Shown: one piece after another, positions 36,584-44,945 of the stretch
Layout: each line of letters opens with the position of its first letter
Position numbering within the stretch: the first letter of the stretch is position 1
NCBI RefSeq assembly: GCF_013391105.1
Contig: NZ_CP058335.1
Location: forward strand, 310,001-374,000
Length of the DNA: 64,000 nt
From: Natronomonas salina
GTDB taxonomy: Archaea > Halobacteriota > Halobacteria > Halobacteriales > Haloarculaceae
Direction: 5' to 3'
Made by a program: the position numbers and the translations under genes
The notes under the pieces: model-generated
The model's input: only the letters and a program-made list of their open reading frames with translations
Told to the model about the DNA's origin: nothing
Databases searched by the model: none

Positions 36584-37369
36584 CTACGGCTCCGCTTCCC
36601 TGGCCGCCTCGAGGACGACGTCGTGTGCCTCGCCGTTCGAGGCGACGACGCCCCGGCTGTCGTGCCGCCAGGGGTCGCCGTGGATGTCCGTGACCACGCC
36701 GCCGGCGGCCCTGACGAGCGCGACGCCGACGACGGTGTCCCAGGGGTTCGCCCGCACGTTCGTCACGACGGCGTCGACGGCGCCGGCCGCACAGAGGCCG
36801 AACTCGAGCTGTGCGACGCCGAGGCGGCGCATGTCTCCGAACCGCTCGACGATGCCGCGGCAGGCGGCGGCGTACTCCTCGCGGCGGTCGAAGTCCCACC
36901 AGATCGTCGGGACGACGGTGAACTCCTCGGGGTCAGTGCGGTCGCTGACCGACAGTTCCTCGCCGCTCCGGACGGCGGTCTCGGCGTCGACGGTGTAGGT
37001 GTCGCCAAGCGCCGGACAGACGGTCGCGCCCGCGACGGTCTCGCCGTCGACGGTCGCGGCCACGCTCGTGGCCCACTGCCGCATGCCCCGGACGTAGTTG
37101 TTCGTCCCGTCGATGGGGTCGACGACCCACGCAGGCCCCGCCCCGGGGAGTGCGGAGCGCTCCTCGTCCTCCTCGCCGACGACCGGGTCGCCGGGATAGG
37201 ACTCGCGGATCGTCGAGACGACCTCGCGCTGGGCGTCGCGGTCGGCCTGGGTCACGACGTCGGTCTTCGCCCCCTTCGTCTCGACTGCGACGTCCTCGCG
37301 GAAGGACTCGAGTGCGACCGCGGCGCCGGCGTTCGCCGCCCGTCGGGCGCACTCCCCTCGTCTGCTCAT
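36584..37369 (-). CDS. Inositol monophosphatase family protein
   Basis: 261 residues. Mg2+-dependent sugar/inositol phosphatase. Metal motifs: GEEDEE (about 66-71), WVVDPIDGTNNYVRGMRQWA (about 82-101), and the C-terminal NPWDTVVGVALVRAAGGVVTD. In archaea these proteins are often bifunctional with fructose-1,6-bisphosphatase activity; which applies here is open. Upstream of the DUF63 gene. Confidence 0.9.
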   Translation of the reverse strand: MSRRGECARRAANAGAAVALESFREDVAVETKGAKTDVVTQADRDAQREVVSTIRESYPGDPVVGEEDEERSALPGAGPAWVVDPIDGTNNYVRGMRQWATSVAATVDGETVAGATVCPALGDTYTVDAETAVRSGEELSVSDRTDPEEFTVVPTIWWDFDRREEYAAACRGIVERFGDMRRLGVAQLEFGLCAAGAVDAVVTNVRANPWDTVVGVALVRAAGGVVTDIHGDPWRHDSRGVVASNGEAHDVVLEAAREAEP

Positions 37370-37434
37370 AGCGTCGGTACGCCGACGCGCCGGAAAGCGG
37401 CACCGATTTGCACCCCGGCCGGCGACGTCCCGGC

Positions 37435-37695
37435 ATGCACACGCTCGCGAAACGGATCCACAACATCACGCCGAAGGCGGTCAGACTGACGTTCGAGGAC
37501 GGCTCGACGGTCGACTTAGAGATGCGCTCCGCCGAGTTCTTCCAGGAGTCGTTCCAGGCGGAGGGCGTCGACGACTCGGGGACCGTCTACCGACTCGTCA
37601 CCGACGGCGAGGACGACCCGCTCGTCGCGGGGCGGGAGACCGACGACGGCTGGGCGACCGCCGGCGTCGTCGCCGAGGTCGAACGGGCCGAGTAG
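37435..37695 (+). CDS. Small conserved protein, unknown
   Basis: 86 residues from ATG 37435, soluble, mostly beta strand by pattern (AVRLTFEDGSTVDLEMRSAEFF, TVYRLVTDGEDDPLVAGRE). It does not belong to a family I can name. It is divergent from the inositol-phosphatase gene and 51 bases before the exported DUF3006-like gene. Strong G/C third positions support it as coding. Confidence 0.6.
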   Translation: MHTLAKRIHNITPKAVRLTFEDGSTVDLEMRSAEFFQESFQAEGVDDSGTVYRLVTDGEDDPLVAGRETDDGWATAGVVAEVERAE

Positions 37696-37746
37696 CACGC
37701 GGGGCGCCCGACGGTTTATGTACCAGAACGCGGCCAGGTAGCCGCG

Positions 37747-38055
37747 ATGCGTTCGATACTCGCATTCGGGACGGTAGTACTGCTCTCGACCGCGCTGCTG
37801 GCCGGCGTCGCCGCGGCCGACGGGGGGACGACGGCGGTAGTCGACCGCACCGGCGACGACTACGCCGTGTTGCTCATCGAGGAGGACGGCGAGACGACCG
37901 ACCAGCGCGTCGTCGACCCCGCGGAGCTCGATGCCGAGGGGCGATACGAGGGTGCGGTCCACCGCGTCGTCGACGGTGATTACGTCTACGACGAGGCCGA
38001 GACCCGGCGCCGACAGACCGCGAACTCGCGGACGTACGCCGGTACCGTCGTGTGA
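37747..38055 (+). CDS. DUF3006-like exported protein
   Basis: 102 residues. Residues 1-24 are a Sec signal peptide ([22 protein letters not shown]). The mature part TAVVDRTGDDYAVLLIEEDGE, then VVDPAELDAEGRYEGAVHRV fits DUF3006 (PF11213), a small beta-rich family. Most DUF3006 proteins have no signal peptide, so the exported form is a variation. Function unknown. Confidence 0.72.
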   Translation: MRSILAFGTVVLLSTALLAGVAAADGGTTAVVDRTGDDYAVLLIEEDGETTDQRVVDPAELDAEGRYEGAVHRVVDGDYVYDEAETRRRQTANSRTYAGTVV

Positions 38056-38104
38056 CCGTGACGGCGGTGTAGCCGCAGCTATCGGGTGGTCGGCGTCGAA
38101 GTGT

Positions 38105-38247
38105 TGCGAGGGAAGGCCGCTCCGAAGCGGTCTTCCGCATGGGCCCGGTCGGGCGCGACCGGCGAACCCGGTCGCACGCCGCCGGGCGCACGGGGACGAC
38201 GTCCCCGTTCGCGTCCGAGGTCCCTCGTCGCGGACGGGACCTCGCCA
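38105..38247. other. Structured non-coding stretch with duplicate tRNA-Leu 3' end
   Basis: The 12-base word tgcgagggaagg occurs at 38105-38116 and again at 38248-38259, where it is the (complemented) 3' end of tRNA-Leu. Between lie four GC-rich hairpins: 38111-38136 (ggaag-g-ccgct / agcgg-t-cttcc, loop ccga), 38155-38175 (gcgaccgg / ccggtcgc), 38190-38208 (acgggga / tccccgt) and 38216-38244 (cgaggtccc / gggacctcg). No gene is seen. It may be a scar of an integrated element or a tRNA-downstream RNA. Confidence 0.5.
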
Positions 38248-38331
38248 TGCGAGGGAAGGGATTCGAACCCTTGGACCTCTACAGGAGCGGATCTTGAGTC
38301 CGCCGCCGTTTCCAGGCTTGGCTACCCTCGC
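38248..38331 (-). tRNA. tRNA-Leu (anticodon CAA)
   Basis: 84 bases, with a 7-base acceptor stem GCGAGGG / CCCTCGC, discriminator A, anticodon stem GCGGA / TCCGC with loop CTCAAGA giving anticodon CAA, T arm ggttcgaatcc, and a long variable arm typical of class II tRNAs. CCA is not encoded. A TATA-like cctatatcc, complement of about 38378-38386, lies 47-55 bases upstream, predicting a leader of about 24 bases for RNase P to remove. Confidence 0.95.
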
Positions 38332-38402
38332 ACGGATGTACCTGTGGGACTGCAGTTCGGTCTGCGCCCGCGTCGGATATAGGTCCCACGGAACCCGCCC
38401 AC

Positions 38403-39014
38403 TCAGTCGTCGTCTCCCGGTAGCGGCGGATGGTCGGCGTTGCGGTCCCACGTTCCGACCTGCTTGACAGCCACCGACGGGTGTCCGAGCCGGTAGGTGG
38501 CCATCATCCCGGCGGGTTCGAAACCCAACGAGAGGAACGTGTACCGGGAGACGTTCTCGGGCACGGCGTCGGTGTAGACCCACGCGTCGGGCTCCCGCTG
38601 GTAGATCTGCTCAAGCCGGCGACGCATGAGGTACTTGTGCCACCCCTTGCGGCGGTGGCCCTCGTAGGTCCGGGCGTAGAAGAGCCAGTAGACGTCGAGG
38701 TCCGCCACCCAATCCGGCAGGTTGTACGGAACGTGGGTGGACTCGGGCGTGAGGGTCCACCCCCGGGCGACGAGTTCGCCGTCGTCGTGTGCGATGAATC
38801 CCTGGTGGCCCTCCTCCAGAAACCGGCGGAACTTCACGTAGGCCTCCGTAGGCAGGTCGATGCGGTCTAACAGCGATTTCGTCACCCGTTCGACCCGCAC
38901 GGACTGGTCCGGCACGTCCAGTTCCGGCACCTCCCCGGCATGCCTGTAGACGGCGTTCTCTCTCCTGATATCGAAGAACCGCTCGATGACGTCCGGGGTG
39001 GTTGTCGTTGCCAT
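38403..39014 (-). CDS. GNAT-family N-acetyltransferase-like protein
   Basis: 203 residues from ATG 39014. The C-terminal half has the GNAT core: LVARGWTLT, LFYARTYEGHRRKGWHKYLMRRRLEQI (the Q/RxxGxG/A-like acetyl-CoA loop, here RRKGWHKYL) and SLGFEPAG. The N-terminal 60 residues do not match and may be a partner domain. Acceptor unknown. A 16-base perfect palindrome lies 31-46 bases upstream, where a regulator could bind. Confidence 0.75.
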   Translation of the reverse strand: MATTTTPDVIERFFDIRRENAVYRHAGEVPELDVPDQSVRVERVTKSLLDRIDLPTEAYVKFRRFLEEGHQGFIAHDDGELVARGWTLTPESTHVPYNLPDWVADLDVYWLFYARTYEGHRRKGWHKYLMRRRLEQIYQREPDAWVYTDAVPENVSRYTFLSLGFEPAGMMATYRLGHPSVAVKQVGTWDRNADHPPLPGDDD

Positions 39015-39044
39015 GATTCTGCCGAGTGATTCGTCGTACAGATG

Positions 39045-39060
39045 TCTGACGCGCGTCAGA
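39045..39060. promoter_or_regulatory. Perfect 16-base palindrome
   Basis: TCTGACGCGCGTCAGA reads the same on both strands. It lies in the 152-base spacer between the divergent genes starting at 39014 (minus) and 39167 (plus), immediately upstream of the former in the TATA/BRE zone. Likely a protein-binding site, of the size bound by a dimeric winged-helix regulator. Confidence 0.5.
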
Positions 39061-39166
39061 ATAACCATAGTGACCAGTCGAATACCTGTTAATGGCCAGA
39101 CACGTACGGATCGAAGGAAGGCCACGAAAGCGCGCGACCGAAGTACCTCGAGTACGAAGACGGGGT

Positions 39167-39616
39167 ATGGCGATCTCACCGCACCTCGTCCGTGAGGGCG
39201 ACGAACTGAAGCTCGACGTCTCGGTCGGACAGTCGGGTCGACAGCAGTTCGCGCTCTCGGACCGCGCGACGACGCTGCTGGTCGACAACCTCGGCTACGG
39301 CAACCGCGACGTCGTCCCGTGGCTCACGACGAAGACGCTGGCGCTGGCCGGCGGCCTCTACCTCCGCGAGGAGAAGACCGACGTCCGCGACCTCGCCTGG
39401 AGCCTCACCGGCGCCGACGGCGGGGCCGACGCCTCCGAAGCGGAGGTCCGCCACCTCGCCGAGTACCTCGAGAGCGTGGAGATCGACCAGCACGCCGTCG
39501 AGACGGTCAAGGAACACGTCAGGGAGACGCGGCTCTCCGAGTTCGTGGACCCCGACGACGTCCGGAGCAAGCGCGAGCGGATGAACGGGCTCCGCGGCAT
39601 CGCGAAGGACCTGTAG
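39167..39616 (+). CDS. Uncharacterised haloarchaeal protein
   Basis: 149 residues from ATG 39167. Acidic, helical in its second half ([24 protein letters not shown] and [20 protein letters not shown]). Near the middle it has [26 protein letters not shown]. No domain recognised. It is divergent from the GNAT gene and 38 bases before the DUF309 gene, so possibly co-transcribed with it. Confidence 0.65.
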   Translation: MAISPHLVREGDELKLDVSVGQSGRQQFALSDRATTLLVDNLGYGNRDVVPWLTTKTLALAGGLYLREEKTDVRDLAWSLTGADGGADASEAEVRHLAEYLESVEIDQHAVETVKEHVRETRLSEFVDPDDVRSKRERMNGLRGIAKDL

Positions 39617-39654
39617 CCGAGGGGTTACGGTCCCCCGGCACCTACCCACGCCCG

Positions 39655-40134
39655 ATGGACGAGCACACCCGCGACCCGAGCGTCGACCCGCCCCGCGGCG
39701 ACCCGACCGGGTGGCGCGACGACGGCCAGTGGGAGCACGCCACCCTCCGCCGGGCGACGGAACACGGCGTCCGCCTGTTCAACAGCGGCGAGTTCCACGA
39801 GTCCCACGACTGCTTCGAGCACGAGTGGTACAACTACGGCCGCGGGTCCACGGAGAGCAAGTTCCTCCACGGGATGGTGCAGGTCGCCGCCGGCGCGTAC
39901 AAGCACTTCGACTTCGAGGACGACGACGGGATGCGGTCGCTGTTCCGGACCGCCCTCCAGTACTTCCAGGGCGTCCCGAACGACTTCTACGGCGTCGACC
40001 TCCTGGACGTCCGGACGACGCTGACGAACGCGCTGAACGACCCTGCAGCGCTGCACGGCTGGCAGATACGGTTCGACGGCCGGTACCTCGAGGCCAGAGC
40101 CGTCGACGTGGAGTACGCCGAGGCCTTCGACTAG
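39655..40134 (+). CDS. DUF309 family protein
   Basis: 159 residues. DUF309 (PF03745): the two conserved helices are [21 protein letters not shown] (His and Glu residues at an inner cavity) and [18 protein letters not shown]. The family is widespread in bacteria and archaea without a proven function; its HxxxE pattern could bind a metal. Tail-to-tail with the halocyanin gene, 6 bases apart. Confidence 0.88.
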   Translation: MDEHTRDPSVDPPRGDPTGWRDDGQWEHATLRRATEHGVRLFNSGEFHESHDCFEHEWYNYGRGSTESKFLHGMVQVAAGAYKHFDFEDDDGMRSLFRTALQYFQGVPNDFYGVDLLDVRTTLTNALNDPAALHGWQIRFDGRYLEARAVDVEYAEAFD

Positions 40135-40140
40135 CGACGG

Positions 40141-40821
40141 TCAGTCCCTGTCCGGGTTCAGGGTGTCCGGCCGGACGACCGCCAGGATGAGCGCGACGCC
40201 GATGAGGAGGCCGGACCCGGCGAGAATCCGGTCGACCGTCGTCAGCGGCTGCCCACCACCGCCGTCCCCGCCGCTCCCGCCCCCGCTGGGTTCGATGAGT
40301 TCGTCGTCGACGTTCCCGACCGCGACCGCGCCCTTCATGCCGACGGCTCTGTGCGGGGAGCAGAAGTACGGGAAGATGCCCTCCTCGACGTCGAACGTGA
40401 ACTCGAAGGTCTCCCCTTCACTTTCGTACATGTCGGACTCGAAGGCCGCCTCGCCCTCCTCGCCGGGCTCGTGGACGACGTTGTGGGTGCCCCCGACGCC
40501 GGTCCACTCCCAGACGACGGTCGTCCCGGGGTCGACCAGTATCGCCGGGGGGTCGAACAGCACGCCCGCGTCGCCGGCCCCGACCGCGACGGTGACCTCG
40601 TCCTCGCCGCGGTAGTCGACCGTCCCCTCGTAGTTGTCGACGTCGTCGAACCAGCCCTGGTAGGCCTCGCCCTGGGCCGCGGCGGTGCCGCCGGCCGCCG
40701 TCGCACCCGCCGCCGTCGCCGCGGCGACCGTCCCGGTGATGAAGGCTCTGCGCCCGACAGTCGGTTCCGTCCCGTCTTCGATGGCGGCTCCGCCGCTCGA
40801 TTGCTCCGTTCCGGCGCTCAT
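40141..40821 (-). CDS. Halocyanin (type 1 copper protein)
   Basis: 226 residues from ATG 40821. Tat signal (GRRAFITGTVAAATAAGAT), then a plastocyanin-like domain of about 110 residues with copper ligands His in VGGTHNVVHEP, Cys and His in FPYFCSPHRAVG and Met in GMKGAV. A Gly-rich linker leads to a C-terminal membrane helix (ILAGSGLLIGVALILAVV) that anchors it outside the cell. It transfers single electrons in respiration. Third in a minus-strand set after the Mn-catalase and the exported binding protein (111-base gap). Confidence 0.92.
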   Translation of the reverse strand: MSAGTEQSSGGAAIEDGTEPTVGRRAFITGTVAAATAAGATAAGGTAAAQGEAYQGWFDDVDNYEGTVDYRGEDEVTVAVGAGDAGVLFDPPAILVDPGTTVVWEWTGVGGTHNVVHEPGEEGEAAFESDMYESEGETFEFTFDVEEGIFPYFCSPHRAVGMKGAVAVGNVDDELIEPSGGGSGGDGGGGQPLTTVDRILAGSGLLIGVALILAVVRPDTLNPDRD

Positions 40822-40932
40822 GGTCCCACCTCGTCGCGGCAGAAGGATAAATGGGGAGGCCGAGTCCCAGTCGTCGGGATTCCCCTCGGCGAAAAACCGC
40901 TCGCCGACGGGGCGCCGTGCCACCGCCCGTCC

Positions 40933-41691
40933 CTACTGGACCGCGGGGTCGACGAAACTGCTCGAACCGCCGTTCGCCTCGGGGACCCGCGTCCCGTAAC
41001 TGTCCAGGAACGTCGAGACCCGCTCGTCGTCGACCGAGTCAGGGTCGGCGTGGACGTATCCCAGACGGACGACCTGCACTGCCGCTTCGTCTTCCGTTCC
41101 GTCCGCGGCGTCGGCGATCGCCTCCGCGTCGACGTCGTAGTACCCGACCCCGCCGCGGCCCTCCGCGTACTGGTAGGCCCGCGTCCCGCGGACGAGCGCC
41201 GCGGCATCATCGGCACTCCCGCCGGGTCGCTCGAGGCTTCCGATTCCGCCGGCGCCGTGCCCGTCGACCTCGCTGAACGTCTCGACGGCGGATTCTGAGG
41301 ACCAGCGGTCCCGGACGTCGCTGCGGGAGAGGACCCTCCGCCAGGTTCCCTCCGGGTTCGTCAACGCGCCCTGTCCGTCGACCACTGCCTCGTGGACATC
41401 GTGGCCTCCATCTCCCGCCTCGGGATGACCGGAGACGAGGACGTCGGGCGAGTCGTCGAGCGACGCCGCCGGTCGGACCTGGACCGGACTCGCCGCGTCG
41501 CTGGCCGCTTCGCGAGCGGCCGGGACGTACGGCTCCGTGGCCCCGACGATGGGGGCGCCCCCGTCGTCCCCCGACGCGACGCCACCGACGACGACGGTTC
41601 CCGCGGTGGTCCCGCCGGCGACCACGAACGAACGCCGGGACAGCGACGCGTCGCTGGTCGCCTCGCCGTCCGTGGCTCGTTCAGTCCTCAT
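40933..41691 (-). CDS. Tat-exported protein, possibly PstS-like binding domain
   Basis: 252 residues. Tat signal SRRSFVVAGGTTAGTVVVGG at residues 18-38. The mature part resembles a periplasmic-binding fold: VLVSGHPEAG, LTNPEGTWRRVLSRSDVRDRWSSE and VRGTRAYQYAEGRGGVGYYDV, the last two reminiscent of phosphate-binding PstS proteins. The ligand residues are not evident. It overlaps the Mn-catalase gene by 11 bases, so the two are co-expressed. Related ideas: a copper chaperone or redox accessory. Confidence 0.6.
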   Translation of the reverse strand: MRTERATDGEATSDASLSRRSFVVAGGTTAGTVVVGGVASGDDGGAPIVGATEPYVPAAREAASDAASPVQVRPAASLDDSPDVLVSGHPEAGDGGHDVHEAVVDGQGALTNPEGTWRRVLSRSDVRDRWSSESAVETFSEVDGHGAGGIGSLERPGGSADDAAALVRGTRAYQYAEGRGGVGYYDVDAEAIADAADGTEDEAAVQVVRLGYVHADPDSVDDERVSTFLDSYGTRVPEANGGSSSFVDPAVQ

Positions 41692-42508
41692 CCTGTGGCG
41701 CCGGATCGTTGTGCGTCCTGGGGTCCGTCTCGGGGACGCTGAACGGGGCCCCCTCGAGGTCGTGCTGGTTCTGGAACTCGAACTCCCCCTCCTCGTCGGG
41801 GGACTTCCCGGACGTCCAGGGCTTCCCGGGGTCGTCCTGGGGGTCGAGGTTCGTCGAGAGGTACTGGTAGTTGAACTCCTGGTTCTCGACCTCGTCGGGG
41901 AAGCTGTCCGGGATGGGGTGGACGTCCAGCAGCTCCTCGGGGTCGCCCAGGTCCTTCAGGATCGAGATCCACTGGTTCTGGTGCATCGTGTCCCGGGCGA
42001 TGAGGAACGCGAGCATGTCCTTCATCCCGGGGTCGTCGGTCATCTCGTAGAGCCGCGTCGCCAGCAGCCGGCCCCCGGACTCCGCCATGATGTTGGCGTA
42101 CATGTCCGAGGCGAGGTTGCCGGTGGCGACGATCCAGCTGCCGTCGAACGGGGCGCCGTTGGCGTCGGTCGGCATCGCGTGCATCCCCGCCGAGAGGAAC
42201 TGGCGGGGGTTCTGGCAGGCGAAGGCGTCGAGGCCATCGTCCAGGGAGACCTCGGCGCCCTCGAGGTTCTTGTTGACGGCCGTCGCGAGCATCTCGATGT
42301 GGTTCAGCTCCTCGGCGGCGGTGTCCCGGAGCACCTCCCGGTACTCCGCGTGCTCGTCCGGGACGGCCGCGGCCTGGAAGAAGTACTGCAAAGCGACCCG
42401 CATCTCCCCTTCGAGGCCCCCGATGGCCTGCTGGAGCATCTTCGCGAACGCCGGGTTCGGTTCCTCGACCTCGACCTCGTACTGAAGCTTGTCTTCGTGG
42501 TAGAACAC
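41681..42508 (-). CDS. Manganese catalase family protein
   Basis: 275 residues from GTG 42508 (an upstream TTG at 42526 is in frame). Ferritin-like fold with dimanganese ligands: Glu in GGLEGEMRVALQYF, Glu and His in AAEELNHIEMLATA, Glu in ANIMAESGGRL and His in RDTMHQNQW. The family converts H2O2 to water and oxygen. Its C-terminal 60 residues are acidic and disordered-looking. The TATA-like atattattt, complement of 42544-42552, predicts a start site near 42521. Opens an operon with an exported protein. Confidence 0.88.
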   Translation of the reverse strand: MFYHEDKLQYEVEVEEPNPAFAKMLQQAIGGLEGEMRVALQYFFQAAAVPDEHAEYREVLRDTAAEELNHIEMLATAVNKNLEGAEVSLDDGLDAFACQNPRQFLSAGMHAMPTDANGAPFDGSWIVATGNLASDMYANIMAESGGRLLATRLYEMTDDPGMKDMLAFLIARDTMHQNQWISILKDLGDPEELLDVHPIPDSFPDEVENQEFNYQYLSTNLDPQDDPGKPWTSGKSPDEEGEFEFQNQHDLEGAPFSVPETDPRTHNDPAPQDED

Positions 42509-42670
42509 TGTGGTACTCCGTCTCAACGTACGCCGGCGAAGTGAAATAATATTGTTACGATGCGGGTGAAATTGGGTGATGTAACGCGACCGAGTGACTG
42601 TGGTTAGCTACCACCGGGTCGTCCCCTGCGATGGCCAATCGTTTTCCCACGCCCCGTCGCACCTACCGCT

Positions 42671-43330
42671 ATGCACGTGCTGGTGAACGCCGCCGTCAGC
42701 GCCGACGGGAAGCTCTCCTCGCGCCGCCGCGAGCAGATCGCCATCAGCGGCGAGGCGGACTTCGCTCGCGTCGACCGGCTCCGCGCGGAGACGGACGCGG
42801 TGATGGTCGGCGTCGGCACCGTCCTCGCCGACGACCCCTCGCTCGTCCGCCACGACGAGGCCCACCGCGCGGAACAGCGCGGCGAGTCGGCTGCCCCGCC
42901 CGCTCGCGTGGTCGCGGATTCGAGGTGCCGGACGCCGGCCGGCGCGGCCGTCCTCGCCGACGACCCCGAGACCTACGTCCTCACGAGCGAGGCGGCGCCG
43001 GAGGAGCGGCGAGCCGCCCTGGAGGACGCGGGGGCCAGGCTCGTCGTCTCTGGTGAGGAGCGGGTCGACCTGCAGGCTGCCCTCGCCGCCCTGCAGGAAG
43101 AGGGGATCGACCGGCTCATGGTCGAGGGCGGCGGCGAACTGATATTCTCGCTGTTCGAGGCCGGTCTCGTCGACGAGCTCTCAGTCTTCGTCGGCGGGAC
43201 GATCATCGGCGGTCGCGAGGCGCCGACGCTGGCCGACGGCGAGGGGTTCGTCGCCGACTTCCCGGAGCTCGCACTCGAGGGCGTCGAGCGACTCGACGAC
43301 GGCGCGGTCCTGAGCTGGACTGTCGAGTAG
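42671..43330 (+). CDS. arfC: 2,5-diamino-6-ribosylaminopyrimidinone 5'-phosphate reductase
   Basis: 219 residues. NADPH-dependent reductase of archaeal riboflavin biosynthesis, equivalent to the C-terminal domain of RibD. Family marks: VNAAVSADGKLSSRRREQIAI at the start, MVGVGTVLADDPSL, and MVEGGGELIFSLFEAGLVDEL, then GGTIIGGREAPTL. Length matches the stand-alone archaeal ArfC. It stands alone; other rib genes are not in the window. Confidence 0.9.
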   Translation: MHVLVNAAVSADGKLSSRRREQIAISGEADFARVDRLRAETDAVMVGVGTVLADDPSLVRHDEAHRAEQRGESAAPPARVVADSRCRTPAGAAVLADDPETYVLTSEAAPEERRAALEDAGARLVVSGEERVDLQAALAALQEEGIDRLMVEGGGELIFSLFEAGLVDELSVFVGGTIIGGREAPTLADGEGFVADFPELALEGVERLDDGAVLSWTVE

Positions 43331-43375
43331 CCGCCGCTGATCGGTAACGGAGAACGGAGCGAACGGGTCGGCCGT

Positions 43376-43660
43376 TCAGTGCTGGTGGCCGGTCAGTTCC
43401 GCGTAGGAGGCGCCGAATCGCTCCTCGAAGAGCTCCATCGTCTGCTCCTCGATCTCCTCGTACTCCTCGGTGTCGCCGCCCTCGGCGTGGTGGACCGTCG
43501 CGTGGATGCGCTGGGCGCAGGAGAACAGCGCGAGGTCGCCGACGATCTGGGCGTCGGACTCGTCGTTCTCGCGCATCAGGTCGAGCATCTCGGTCGGGAG
43601 CGTGACCTCGTCGTCGCCGTCGGGGCCGTCGATCGTCAGGGTGACGGTGTCGTTCGCCAT
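43376..43660 (-). CDS. Small uncharacterised haloarchaeal protein
   Basis: 94 residues from ATG 43660. Acidic, with a beta-strand start (TVTLTIDGPDGDDEVTLP) and two helices (EMLDLMRENDESDAQIVGDLA..., EQTMELFEERFGASYAELTGHQH). The last residues, TGHQH, recur in related haloarchaeal proteins I recall, but I cannot name the family. Between arfC and the thioredoxin reductase gene. Confidence 0.65.
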   Translation of the reverse strand: MANDTVTLTIDGPDGDDEVTLPTEMLDLMRENDESDAQIVGDLALFSCAQRIHATVHHAEGGDTEEYEEIEEQTMELFEERFGASYAELTGHQH

Positions 43661-43728
43661 ACTCGGGCTTCCCGGCGCCGACGGAAGGGGTTTCCGGTCG
43701 TCCGCGTCGGCGGTTGGGTCGCGGCCGT

Positions 43729-44787
43729 TCAGTCGTCGGCGTCCGCCGCGGCCGTGTCGGCGGCCGTCTCGCCGGCCCGCTCGAGTTCCTCGAGGTACTC
43801 GTCGGCGTCGATGGCCGCCTTGCAACCCATCCCGCCGGCGGTGATCGCCTGCTGGTAGTAGTGGTCGACGACGTCGCCCGCAGCGAAGAGGCCGGGGACG
43901 CCGGTCCGGGTCTGGCCCGAACCCTCACCGCCGCCGCGGCTGCCCTGGGTGACGATGTAGCCAGTGTCGTCCAGTTCGACGTCGGTCCCCTCGAGGTAGT
44001 CCGTGTTGGGCGTGTGGCCGATGGCGAGGAAGACGGCGCCGACGTCCATATCGTACTGCTCTGTCTCGGGTGCCTCGAGTTTCTCCGAAGGGTGGCCCTC
44101 GGGGTGCTCGGCGAGCGTGACGTCGTCGACGCCGCCGTCGGGGTCACCGTTGATCTCGAGCAACTCCGTGTTCTTCATGATCTCGATGTCGCCGGCCTCG
44201 ACCTGCTCGTGGACGCGGTCGACCCAGTAGTCCTCGGCGCGGAACTCCTCGCGGCGGTGGGCGACGTAGACCGTGTCGGCGAACTTCGTGAGGAACGAGG
44301 CCTCCTCCATCGCGGCGTCGCCGCCGCCGACGACGAGCATGTCCTCGTCGCGGAAGAACGCGCCGTCGCAGGTCGCGCAGGTCGAGACGCCGTAGCCCAT
44401 CAGTTCGTCCTCGCCGGGGACGCCCAGCGTGCGGGCGGAGGCCCCCGAGGCGGCGACGAAGGCGTCGGCGGTGTAGACGGTGCCGTCGCGCAGTTCGACC
44501 CGGTGGGGCTTGCCGGGGTCGACGTCCACGACGACGCCGTGGTCGATCTCCGCGCCGAACTGCGTCGCCTGCTCCTTCATGTCGTTGACGAGCTCCGAGC
44601 CGCCGATGCCGTCGGGGAAGCCCGGGTAGTTGGCGACGTCGGTCGTCAGCGTCAACTGGCCGCCGGGTTCGGGGCCCTCGATGACGAGCGGCTCGTTGTT
44701 CGAGCGGCCCGCGTAGATGGCGGCTGTCAGCCCCGCGATACCGGAACCGGCGACGATGAGGCGACGGTGTTCGGCGTCGTCAGTCAT
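43729..44787 (-). CDS. Thioredoxin reductase (TrxB-like)
   Basis: 352 residues. Pyridine-nucleotide disulphide reductase with FAD motif VAGSGIAGLTAAIYAGRSN at the start, redox pair CATC in YGVSTCATCDGAFF (about residue 136), NAD(P)H motif VVGGGDAAMEEASFLTKF and C-terminal FAD motif GLFAAGDVVDHYYQQAITA. The second glycine motif and HRREEFR basic patch fit NADPH use. It reduces thioredoxin. Divergent from the R2-like gene, which in other organisms needs thioredoxin reduction for its RNR. Confidence 0.88.
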   Translation of the reverse strand: MTDDAEHRRLIVAGSGIAGLTAAIYAGRSNNEPLVIEGPEPGGQLTLTTDVANYPGFPDGIGGSELVNDMKEQATQFGAEIDHGVVVDVDPGKPHRVELRDGTVYTADAFVAASGASARTLGVPGEDELMGYGVSTCATCDGAFFRDEDMLVVGGGDAAMEEASFLTKFADTVYVAHRREEFRAEDYWVDRVHEQVEAGDIEIMKNTELLEINGDPDGGVDDVTLAEHPEGHPSEKLEAPETEQYDMDVGAVFLAIGHTPNTDYLEGTDVELDDTGYIVTQGSRGGGEGSGQTRTGVPGLFAAGDVVDHYYQQAITAGGMGCKAAIDADEYLEELERAGETAADTAAADADD

Positions 44788-44945
44788 GCCCGCACCTTAC
44801 CAGTCGTGCGGTATGTAGCTTGTGCTGTGGGAAACCCGCTCGGCCGCGAACGGTCGGAGACGGCCCCGCGGACGCCGCCGGCGTACTTAACGGGGCGTCG
44901 AAGGACGGCGGAAGGGGTATGTGCGAACGCGACTACCGGAGTGGT

